From positions 1 through 64,000 of the forward strand of contig CAIOFF010000059.1 of NCBI GenBank assembly GCA_903857495.1: DNA of 64,000 bases, in the 5' to 3' direction. Source of the DNA: an uncultured Holophagaceae bacterium (lineage in GTDB: Bacteria; Acidobacteriota; Holophagae; Holophagales; Holophagaceae). The translations under genes and the position numbers were made by a program. Position 1 is the first letter of the stretch, and every line of letters begins with the position of its first letter. Shown here in pieces: positions 43,453 to 52,825 of the stretch. Under the pieces are notes generated by a model that made no database searches, was not told where the DNA came from, and saw only the letters and a program-made list of their open reading frames with translations.

Positions 43453-46008
43453 ATGAACCCCTACTTGAAACGCATCCGCTGGCGCCTGCTCTGGATCAGC
43501 TTCGCCTGCCTGACGCTGGCGCTGGGGTCCTATGCGCTGAACCAGTGGGTCTTCGCCCAGTCCGACGACCAGTGCTCCTGGGTGGTGGAGAAGGGCCGGG
43601 TGGTCATCCGGGAGATCCTGCCGGACGGCGTCGCGGAAGAGGCGGGACTGCTGGAGGGCGACGAGCTGGTGAAGATCCAGGGGCGCGCCTACGAGCCCAC
43701 GGTGGAAGGCACCCTGAAGGCGCAGCGCTACATCAATGCCAAGCCTGAAGGCACCATCCTGATCTACACCGTCAAGCGCCAGGGCCGCCAGATCCTCATA
43801 CCCATCCGCCTGGTCAAGCCCCTGGACCTGGTGCAGCTGGCCCTGCTGGCCAACGGCATCCTCGCCTGGGCCATCAGCCTGCTGGTGGTCCTCTCGGCGC
43901 CGGAGCGGAAGTCCTCGCGGCACTTCTTCTACCTGGCCGCCACCGCCCTGCTGCTCTCCGGTGCGAACGTCGCTGGCAACGCACCCGTGGCCATGAGCGT
44001 CGTCATCATCCTCATGGGCGCCGTCGCCGCGGCGCTGCTGCCCCCACTCTGGGTGCACTTCTTCCTGCGCTTCCCGCACCCCTTCGAGTGGCGGAAGCAC
44101 CGGGGCTTCCTGCGGGCACTCTACGGCACCTTCGTGGTGCTGGCCCTGGTCCAGGCCCTGGCCCGCCTCTGGATCGTGGCTGGGAACGGGCTCCTGCTGA
44201 GCCCCGGCGGCGGAGCGCCGGATGGCCTGCTCCGCACGTTCCTCATGGGTTTCGGCGTCCTTACGATCGGGCTCTACTTCGCCGCGGCACTCACGGGGCT
44301 CGGGTTCTTCGTGGTGGGCGTCATCCGCGCCCCGGATCACCACCGCAAGGCCCTGCTGCCCTCCCTGATCGTCGCCGCGGTCCTCTGCCTGGACCTGCTG
44401 GCCTGGGCCCTGCTCCAGGCCCGGTTCGGGAGCAGCCTCCTGTTCCGTCGGCAGGTCTTCATCTTCATGCTCCCGGCACCCCTGCTGCCCCTGACCTTCG
44501 CCTTCGCCATCTTCCGGCACGGGCTCTTCGATGTGCGGGTGGTGCTCCTACGCTGGGTCAGCTACATGGCGGTGCTCGGCCTCACCCTCGCCGCCTACCT
44601 GGGCGGGCTGGCCTGGGCCTTCTCGCACCTGGCGGCGATCCCCTCTGGCTGGGCCGGCGCCCTCATCGGCCTCCTCGCCCTGCCCCTGGGCTGGGCCCTG
44701 CGCCGCCTGGTGCGCACCATCCGCCGCCGCTTCCGCCGCGACTTCGCCAGCACCCGGGAGGTGGCCCTCAGCATCGTGCGGGAGCCCCGCAAGCGCTTCA
44801 GTGAGGAGTCCCTGCTCAAGTCCGTGCGCCGGGCCCTGGACGAGGCCTTCCAGCCCCACTCCCTCGAGATCCTGCCGGTCCAGGACCAGCTGGTGCTCCT
44901 GCCTGCGGCCGAGGCCACGGATCGCGAGGAGCGCCGCCTCCACTTCCCGGCCCAGCCCCTGCGCCTTCCTGCGGGCCTCCTGCGGCTGGCCCGGGACAAC
45001 CAGGAGCTGGTGCTGGGCCTGGGCAGCGAGGAGGCCGACTGGATCCGGGAGCAGGGCGGCACCCTGCGGGCCCACATGGATGCCCTGGAGGCGCAGCTGC
45101 TCCTCCTCATCCTCGCCGGGGACACGCCCCACAGCGTGGTGCTGCTGGGCGGCAAGTACGCCCAGCTGAGCTACAGTCGCGAGGACCAGGACCTGCTCCG
45201 CGAGGTCGCCCAGGCCGCGGGCGGATCGCTGGAGACCGCCGTGATGCACCAGCGCCTGGTGGCGCAGGAGCGCCTCAGCCAGGAGCTGGAGACCGCCCGG
45301 CGCATCCAGGAGGGCCTGGTCACCTCCCAGGTGCCCCCCATCCCCGGCTTCCAGGTGGCGCTGCGCCTGGAGCCCGCCCTGGAGACCGGCGGCGATCTCC
45401 TCTTCGTCAAGCGCCGTCCCAGCGGCAACTGGCTGGCGGCCGTGGGGGATGTCTGCGGCAAGGGTCTCGCCGCAGCCCTCTACATGGCCCAGGCCACCGC
45501 CCTGCTTGAGCAGGCCGCCCAGAGCGAGGACCAGGGCCTGGCGGAGATCCTGGCGTCGCTCGACCAGACCCTCCGTCACCTCCTGGGCCAGCGGGGCTTC
45601 CTGACCCTGATCCTGCTGGAGTGGGACGCGGCCGGGAACTACCGGCTGGCGCGGGCCGGTCACCCCGGCGCGCTGTTCCTCCAGCATCCGGGCGAGGGCG
45701 GCACCACGGAGCTGACCCCGGGCGGGCGGGGGCTGGGCCTCCGCCCGGCGGGCCCCGGCGACTGGCAGGTCACCGAGGGCATCCTGCCTCCGAAGGGCTG
45801 GCTGGTGCTCTACAGCGACGGGCTCTCCGAGGCCATGAACCGGGACGGCGAGCTCTACGGCCTGCCCCGGCTCTGCGGCCAGCTGCGCCGCCTCTGGGGC
45901 ACCGGCAGCCCCCGGGCGGCCTGCGAAGCCATCTTCCAGGACGTGTCCGCCTTCGATACCCGGAACCCGGACGACCGCACCCTGTTTATCCTGGGAAGAG
46001 AGGCCTGA
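43453..46008 (+). CDS. Membrane PDZ-GAF-SpoIIE serine phosphatase (RsbU-like)
   Basis: An 851-residue protein. A membrane helix (about 12-34), a PDZ-like domain outside the membrane (about 45-118, VVIREILPDGVAEEAGLLEGDELVKIQG in part), about eight membrane helices (125-430), a GAF-like region and a C-terminal PP2C/SpoIIE phosphatase domain (about 640-850) are visible. Phosphatase motifs are ETGGDLLF, VGDVCGKGLAAAL, LYSDGLSEAMN and DDRTLFIL. The usual GGDxYD is GGDLLF, with the second acidic residue lost. Relatives dephosphorylate anti-anti-sigma factors; no such partner is nearby. The start codon overlaps the divergent SDR start candidate. Confidence 0.88.
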   Translation: MNPYLKRIRWRLLWISFACLTLALGSYALNQWVFAQSDDQCSWVVEKGRVVIREILPDGVAEEAGLLEGDELVKIQGRAYEPTVEGTLKAQRYINAKPEGTILIYTVKRQGRQILIPIRLVKPLDLVQLALLANGILAWAISLLVVLSAPERKSSRHFFYLAATALLLSGANVAGNAPVAMSVVIILMGAVAAALLPPLWVHFFLRFPHPFEWRKHRGFLRALYGTFVVLALVQALARLWIVAGNGLLLSPGGGAPDGLLRTFLMGFGVLTIGLYFAAALTGLGFFVVGVIRAPDHHRKALLPSLIVAAVLCLDLLAWALLQARFGSSLLFRRQVFIFMLPAPLLPLTFAFAIFRHGLFDVRVVLLRWVSYMAVLGLTLAAYLGGLAWAFSHLAAIPSGWAGALIGLLALPLGWALRRLVRTIRRRFRRDFASTREVALSIVREPRKRFSEESLLKSVRRALDEAFQPHSLEILPVQDQLVLLPAAEATDREERRLHFPAQPLRLPAGLLRLARDNQELVLGLGSEEADWIREQGGTLRAHMDALEAQLLLLILAGDTPHSVVLLGGKYAQLSYSREDQDLLREVAQAAGGSLETAVMHQRLVAQERLSQELETARRIQEGLVTSQVPPIPGFQVALRLEPALETGGDLLFVKRRPSGNWLAAVGDVCGKGLAAALYMAQATALLEQAAQSEDQGLAEILASLDQTLRHLLGQRGFLTLILLEWDAAGNYRLARAGHPGALFLQHPGEGGTTELTPGGRGLGLRPAGPGDWQVTEGILPPKGWLVLYSDGLSEAMNRDGELYGLPRLCGQLRRLWGTGSPRAACEAIFQDVSAFDTRNPDDRTLFILGREA

Positions 46009-46497
46009 ATGCGACGCTCCTCCTTCCGCTGGACCATCCCGACCCTGCTGGCTCTCCAGCTGGCGCTGCTCTGGGTCCAGGGCGCCCAGCTCTACCGCCA
46101 GAACCAGGTGCTACAGGGGCTGCGCGAGGATGTCCAGGCCCTGTCCGACTCCTTCCAGGACGGGAAGATGCCGACCCAGGACCAGGAGGATGGCCCTGCG
46201 GTTCCGGCCCGCTACCAGGCCCCAAGCCCGCCGCCCCGGCACGTGGCAGTCCTGGGTGCCGAAGAAGAACAGGACGCCGCGAAGGAGCTGAAGGCCTCCC
46301 GGGACTCGGCCCAGAAAGCCGTCAAGGATGCCCGCGAGGTCCAGTCGAAGCTCTCCATCGAGGAAAACATCCGCAAGGCTGATGAGACCCGCAAGGTCAA
46401 CGCCGCCACCACCTCCTGGCAGCGCTGGGTCTACGGCGCGCTCGGCCTCGTGGTGCTGGGCCTGATCGCGCGGGCCATCCTCCGCCGGAATGCCTGA
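46009..46497 (+). CDS. Small membrane protein with coiled coil, hypothetical
   Basis: A 162-residue protein of unknown function. A hydrophobic helix is present at each end (about 9-27 and 137-156), separated by a Pro-rich stretch and a charged coiled-coil region (about 85-130, AKELKASRDSAQKAVKDARE). Its ATG follows the phosphatase TGA without a gap, and its stop shares a base with the next start (TGATG), so it is co-translated with both. It may be a membrane partner of the phosphatase. Confidence 0.72.
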   Translation: MRRSSFRWTIPTLLALQLALLWVQGAQLYRQNQVLQGLREDVQALSDSFQDGKMPTQDQEDGPAVPARYQAPSPPPRHVAVLGAEEEQDAAKELKASRDSAQKAVKDAREVQSKLSIEENIRKADETRKVNAATTSWQRWVYGALGLVVLGLIARAILRRNA

Positions 46498-47288
46498 TGT
46501 CCCTCCTCGAGTATCTGCAGGCCGATCCCGAGTGCCGGAACCTGGCGGAAGGGGCCATCCACGCCGTGGCCCCGGCCCTGGATGACCCGGACCCCTCCCA
46601 CCTGAACCTCCAGCTGAACGAGTGGGCCTTCACTCTGGCGGGGCGCATGCCCCTGCCCTGGAACACCCACAAGGCCATCGACGCCCTGAACGACCTGCTC
46701 TTTGTCGAGCTGGGCTTCCGGGGCGACCGGGAGACCTACGACGACCCCCTGAACGCCCTGCTGCCCGAGGTGGTCGCTCGCCGCAAAGGCCTGCCCATCG
46801 CCCTCTCCATCCTCTGGGTGGACCTGGCCCGGCGGCTGGGCTTCGACGCCGTAGGGGTGGGCCTGCCCGGACACTTCATCGCCGCCCTGCGCACGGACTT
46901 CGGGCTGCTCTGCTTCGACCCCTTCCATCAGGGGCGACCCGTGGGCGAGGAGAGCGGCGAGCACCTCGTCAAGGCCGCGACGGCAGGCCGGGTGGCCTTC
47001 CACCCGGGCATGCTGCGCGCCACGTCGGACCGCCAGATCCTCGCCCGCCTGGTGCGCAACCTGCATCAGCGCTTCATGCAGGCCGAGAGCTGGGACGAGG
47101 CCATCTGGACCAGTACCCACCTCGTCCTGCTGGATGCCGGGAACCCGCGGCCCCTCAAGGAGCGCGCCTTCGTGCACCTCCAGCGCAACGAGCCCGGCCC
47201 CGCCCTGGTCGACCTGCGCGAGGCCCTCCTGCTGAGCCCCGAGTCCGATCCCGAGATCCAGGCCTGGCTGCAGCAGCTGGAAAAGTAG
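46497..47288 (+). CDS. SirB1 family transglutaminase-like protein with TPR tail
   Basis: A 263-residue protein. The N-terminal part has the SirB1 signature RRKGLPIALSILWVDLARRLG and GVGLPGHFIAAL, part of a transglutaminase-like fold that in this family usually lacks the protease Cys. The C-terminal 80 residues look like TPR helices (ERAFVHLQRNEPGPALVDLREAL). The cellular role is not established. It is the last gene of the plus-strand run, 319 nt from the convergent maeB. Confidence 0.85.
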   Translation: MSLLEYLQADPECRNLAEGAIHAVAPALDDPDPSHLNLQLNEWAFTLAGRMPLPWNTHKAIDALNDLLFVELGFRGDRETYDDPLNALLPEVVARRKGLPIALSILWVDLARRLGFDAVGVGLPGHFIAALRTDFGLLCFDPFHQGRPVGEESGEHLVKAATAGRVAFHPGMLRATSDRQILARLVRNLHQRFMQAESWDEAIWTSTHLVLLDAGNPRPLKERAFVHLQRNEPGPALVDLREALLLSPESDPEIQAWLQQLEK

Positions 47289-47344
47289 GGTTCTTCCGGG
47301 ATTTCTGGGAATGCCAGCTCTCCATGGATCCAACCAGCTCGTGG

Positions 47345-47473
47345 GGGAAGAGCAACCACTCTCGCAGAGGATGCGGAGAGGGCTGAGGTTCACAGAGAAC
47401 AGCGGGTAACCCGCAGCCCTCAGCGCCCCTCCGCTCACCTCGTCTTTTCTCTGCGAGAGTAGTTTCTTTCCCC
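47345..47473. repeat. Nested inverted-repeat element of the CTCTGCG word family
   Basis: ACTCTCGCAGAG (47358-47369) is perfectly complementary to 47449-47460, and the match continues outward imperfectly through GGGGAA on both sides. Inside, GCGGAGAGGGCTGAGG (about 47374-47387) pairs with the complement at about 47416-47434 with small bulges. The centre is a perfect GCGGGT-A-ACCCGC hairpin (47402-47414). The layout is the same as the 158-597 element but with different words. Confidence 0.75.
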
Positions 47474-47546
47474 TGAGAGTTCGGAGAATACACAGGGGTG
47501 GCGGGTCGAGGCTCTTTCCCTGAAATCTCCGATGAACCAGAAATAA

Positions 47547-47568
47547 GCAGGGGCCCGAAGGCCCCCGC
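47547..47568 (-). terminator. Intrinsic terminator of maeB
   Basis: On the minus strand GGGGCC-TTCG-GGCCCC forms a stem with a stable UUCG loop, extended by a GC pair on each side of one mismatch, and is followed by TGCTTATTTC, which is T-rich. It lies about 40 nt after the maeB stop codon. Confidence 0.75.
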
Positions 47569-47579
47569 TCAATCAATCA

Positions 47580-47602
47580 CTGACAGCTGATAGCCGACAG
47601 CT
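47580..47602. repeat. Dispersed period-7 repeat just after the maeB stop
   Basis: Read on the minus strand the 23 bases begin AGCTGTCGGCTATCAGCTG and start 5 nt after the maeB TAG. They match the repeat that follows the gcvT stop (6100-6127) at 21 of 23 positions and have the same orientation with respect to the gene. Confidence 0.78.
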
Positions 47603-47607
47603 CGAAG

Positions 47608-49860
<2,253 letters not shown>

Positions 49861-50036
49861 AGCCACACTCCTTGGATTGAGTGCCCTGTCAATGGGCTGA
49901 AGGCCACAGCTTACACCGCTGGACAGGCGATCCTTCCTGGAAGGTCATCAATTAAAGCCTTTGTTGCAGGGATCACATGCAAGGCTTCCCTGGCGGACGG
50001 CCCGGGGGTAGGCTTCCTCCATCCCCCGGAGCCACC

Positions 50037-50585
50037 ATGCGCGCCCTGCTGCTTGTGCTGCCCTGCCTGCTGACCGGCTTCGCCACTGCTCAGAAAACAC
50101 CGGCATCCCAAAAGGCTGTGGCGACAGCCAAAGAAGCCAAGGTGGACTGGGACGGCGAGTGGACCCTGAAGGCCTCCCAGAGCGACAACCTCGACGAGCA
50201 GATCGACGCCCATGTGAAGGACCTGAACTTCGCCCTGAAGCTCTACTGGAAGAAGAAGCTCCAGTCCGCCTGCCGCAGCTTCAGCAAGCTCGACATCCTC
50301 GCCGGGGACAGCTTCACCGTGACCCAGGGCAAGGAGCGGCCCATCGACACCCCCGGCGACGGCACCGAGGGCGAGTGGAAGCGCAGCGACGGGGAAGCCT
50401 TCAAGGTCAGCCTCACCCGGAGCGCGGCCACCCTGACCCAGACCCTCGCCGGGGACGGCGCCGTCCTGAGGTATGTCTATTCCATGCGGAAGGATGGCGA
50501 GACCCTGGCCCTGCAGGCCACCTACACCCATCCCAAGCTGGACAATCCCTTCACCTACAAGCTGGTCTTCAAGCGGAACGACTGA
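50037..50585 (+). CDS. Hypothetical exported protein
   Basis: A 182-residue protein with a signal peptide (MRALLLVLPCLLTGFATA) and a short Lys/Ala-rich linker. The mature part (DWDGEWTLKASQSDNLDEQI onward) has a lipocalin-like alternation of charged and hydrophobic strands and ends YTHPKLDNPFTYKLVF. I do not recognise the family. GGAG stands five bases before the ATG, and a TAGGCT at 50009-50014 may be its -10 box. It stands alone between maeB and the YheT-like gene. Confidence 0.72.
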   Translation: MRALLLVLPCLLTGFATAQKTPASQKAVATAKEAKVDWDGEWTLKASQSDNLDEQIDAHVKDLNFALKLYWKKKLQSACRSFSKLDILAGDSFTVTQGKERPIDTPGDGTEGEWKRSDGEAFKVSLTRSAATLTQTLAGDGAVLRYVYSMRKDGETLALQATYTHPKLDNPFTYKLVFKRND

Positions 50586-50610
50586 GCCCGCATTAGGTCA
50601 GACTGGGTGG

Positions 50611-51582
50611 ATGCTCCTGCCCGCGCCGCCCCTGCCCTGTCGTCCCCCGTGGTGGGCCATCGGCGGACACCTGCAGACGATCCTGGGCAACTACCTGCCT
50701 GGCGCCTTCCCGGACCACCCATCGGAGCCCTTCCGCCTCGCCCTGCCCGACGGGGACCAGCTGGCCGGGCGCCACTACCCCGGTGAGACCGATGTGCTGG
50801 TGCTGGTCTTCCATGGCCTGGGAGGCAGCGATCAGGCCCACTACGTGCGGCGCACGGTCACCCTGGCCCGGGCGCTGGGTCACCACGTCTGGACCGTGAA
50901 CCACCGGGGCTGCGGCGAGGGCCGGGGCCTGGCCCGGCGGCCCTACCACAGCGGCGCCGGGGACGACCTGGGCGCGGCCTTCGCCGCGGCCCGGCAGAGG
51001 CATCCCGGCCTGCGGCAGCTGGCCGTGGGCTACTCCCTCTCGGCCAACGCCCTGCTGCTCAACCTGGGAGGAGGCCTGCCCCAGCCCGCCGCCCAGCCCG
51101 ATGCGGCCATCGCCGTGAATCCTCCCGTGGACCTGGGCGCCTGCTCGGATGCCATCCACACCGGCCTCAGCCGCCTCTACGAGCTGCGCTTCATCCGGCG
51201 CTGCCGCCAGGCGATCCAGGAGCGGCAGGCCGATCGCCTGATCACCGAGACTTACGCCACCCGGCCCTTCATGAGCCTGCGCGAGTTCGACGACACCTAC
51301 ACCACCCAGGCTTCCGGCTTCCGGGACGCGGAGGACTACTACGCCCGCTGCTCGGCCCGCCACCACCTCGCGAAGATTACCGTGCCGACGGTGGTCATCA
51401 TGGCCAAGGATGATCCCTTCATCCCCTGGCGGGACGCGGCGGAAGCAAACCCGTCGGCCAGCGTGCACCTGCACTTCGAGGACCACGGCGGCCACATGGG
51501 CTACCTCAGCCGCGACCTGCCCGGGCATCGCTGGCTGCCCTACGCCCTGGAGCACTATGCCCGGGAGCTGCTCAGCGCATGA
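50611..51582 (+). CDS. Alpha/beta hydrolase, YheT/COG0429-like
   Basis: A 323-residue hydrolase. PPWWAIGGHLQTILGN near the start matches the HLQT signature of YheT-type hydrolases. The nucleophile Ser is in AVGYSLSANALL, the acid is in AKDDPFIP and the catalytic His in DHGGHMGYL, so the triad is complete. FHGLGGSD is the oxyanion region. The substrate is unknown; eukaryotic relatives (ABHD1/3 group) act on lipids. The start at 50611 has only GGGTGG before it. The end overlaps the convergent cysteine desulfurase gene by 11 nt. Confidence 0.88.
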   Translation: MLLPAPPLPCRPPWWAIGGHLQTILGNYLPGAFPDHPSEPFRLALPDGDQLAGRHYPGETDVLVLVFHGLGGSDQAHYVRRTVTLARALGHHVWTVNHRGCGEGRGLARRPYHSGAGDDLGAAFAAARQRHPGLRQLAVGYSLSANALLLNLGGGLPQPAAQPDAAIAVNPPVDLGACSDAIHTGLSRLYELRFIRRCRQAIQERQADRLITETYATRPFMSLREFDDTYTTQASGFRDAEDYYARCSARHHLAKITVPTVVIMAKDDPFIPWRDAAEANPSASVHLHFEDHGGHMGYLSRDLPGHRWLPYALEHYARELLSA

Positions 51583-52714
51583 CCGACCGCAGCTCGGCCA
51601 CCAGGCCCGGCAGCAGCGTCGCGACCCGGTCCATCTGCTCGGCGGTGGTACCCAAGCCCAAACTGAACCGCACGGTGCCCCGGGCGTAGGCCGCGGGAAT
51701 CCGCATGGCCCGGAGCACGTGGCTGGGCTCGCGCATGCCCGTGCTGCAGGCGCTGCCCGTGGAGACGCAGATGCCCTGCTCGGCCAGCCGCAGCTGGAGA
51801 GCCTCGCCTTCGAGTCCCGCGAAGCCCAGGAGGCTCGTGTTCGGCAGCCGGGGGGCACCCGCGCCGTGGACCCGCACCTCGGGGATCCCGGCCAGCACCC
51901 GGGCCTCGAAGCCGTCACGCAGCCCCTCGACCCGCGCCATCTCCGGCAGCCGCGCCTGGGCCAGGGCCGCGGCCCGACCCAGCCCGACCAGGCCCGGCAC
52001 GTTCTCGGTGCCGCCCCGGCGCCCCCGCTCCTGAGAGCCGCCCAGCATCAGGGGCTTCAGGCGCACGCCCCGGCGGATCATGAGCAGCCCCGTGCCCTTG
52101 GGACCATGGAACTTGTGGCCACTCAGCGTGAGCAGGTCGGCGCCCCAGGCCCCGGCGTCCACGGGCACCTTGCCCAGGCACTGGGTGGCGTCCACCAGGA
52201 AGAGGGCGCCCTGCTGTCGGGCGAGGCGGCCCGCGTCGACCACAGGGCTGAGCACCCCGGACTCGTTGTTGGCGGCGATGACGGCCACGAGTGCCGTATC
52301 CGGCCGCACGGCCGCGGCCAGGGCCGCCAGATCCAGGCGTCCGGCGCCGTCCACGCCGATGTCAGTCACCTCGCCGCCCTGCCCTCGCCACCAGAGCGCC
52401 AGGGCCCGCACGGCCGGGTGCTCCACCTCGGATGTCACCAGGTGCCGCCTGGCCGGGAAGGCCTCCCAGACGCCCCGGATGGCATGGTTCAGCCCCTCGG
52501 TGCCGCCAGAGGTGAAGACGACCTCCGCGGGGGTGCAGCCAATGAGCGCGGCTGCCTGTTCCCGGGCCGCCACCAGGGCACCATCGGCGAGATGGCCCAG
52601 AGCATAGGCAGAGCTGGCATTGCCGAAGCGCTCGGTGAACCAGGGCCGCATGGCCTCGAAGGCCTCGGGATCCAGGGGAGTGGTGGCATTATGGTCGAGG
52701 TAGATCAGTTCCAT
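51572..52714 (-). CDS. Cysteine desulfurase (NifS/IscS family)
   Basis: A 380-residue PLP enzyme that transfers sulfur from cysteine, probably for Fe-S clusters or tRNA thiolation. YLDHNATTPLDP opens the chain, SGGTEGLNHAI binds phosphate, the PLP Lys is in TLSGHKFHGPKG and the persulfide Cys is in STGSACSTG. The length fits group I NifS/IscS. No iscU, nifU or mnmA gene is adjacent. The ATG at 52714 is chosen because the LIYLDHNATT motif follows at once; a longer open frame exists upstream. Confidence 0.93.
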   Translation of the reverse strand: MELIYLDHNATTPLDPEAFEAMRPWFTERFGNASSAYALGHLADGALVAAREQAAALIGCTPAEVVFTSGGTEGLNHAIRGVWEAFPARRHLVTSEVEHPAVRALALWWRGQGGEVTDIGVDGAGRLDLAALAAAVRPDTALVAVIAANNESGVLSPVVDAGRLARQQGALFLVDATQCLGKVPVDAGAWGADLLTLSGHKFHGPKGTGLLMIRRGVRLKPLMLGGSQERGRRGGTENVPGLVGLGRAAALAQARLPEMARVEGLRDGFEARVLAGIPEVRVHGAGAPRLPNTSLLGFAGLEGEALQLRLAEQGICVSTGSACSTGMREPSHVLRAMRIPAAYARGTVRFSLGLGTTAEQMDRVATLLPGLVAELRSVMR

Positions 52715-52825
52715 GGTGGGGTCATTCTCCCACTTCCCGGCGCGCTGCGGCGATCTCTGCACCAAGCCTGGTTGTCCTGGCGCTGATCGGAAACCCACCA
52801 CAGCTCAGCCACAGGAAAAGGGCCC

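Larger units (their letters stand above)
47289..47607. other. Intergenic region between SirB1-family gene and maeB
   Basis: No gene is supported here. The stretch contains the palindromic element at 47345-47473, a second piece resembling the same word family (CTGAGAGTTCGGAGAATACA, 47473-47492), the maeB terminator (47547-47568) and the dispersed repeat at 47580-47602. Confidence 0.7.
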
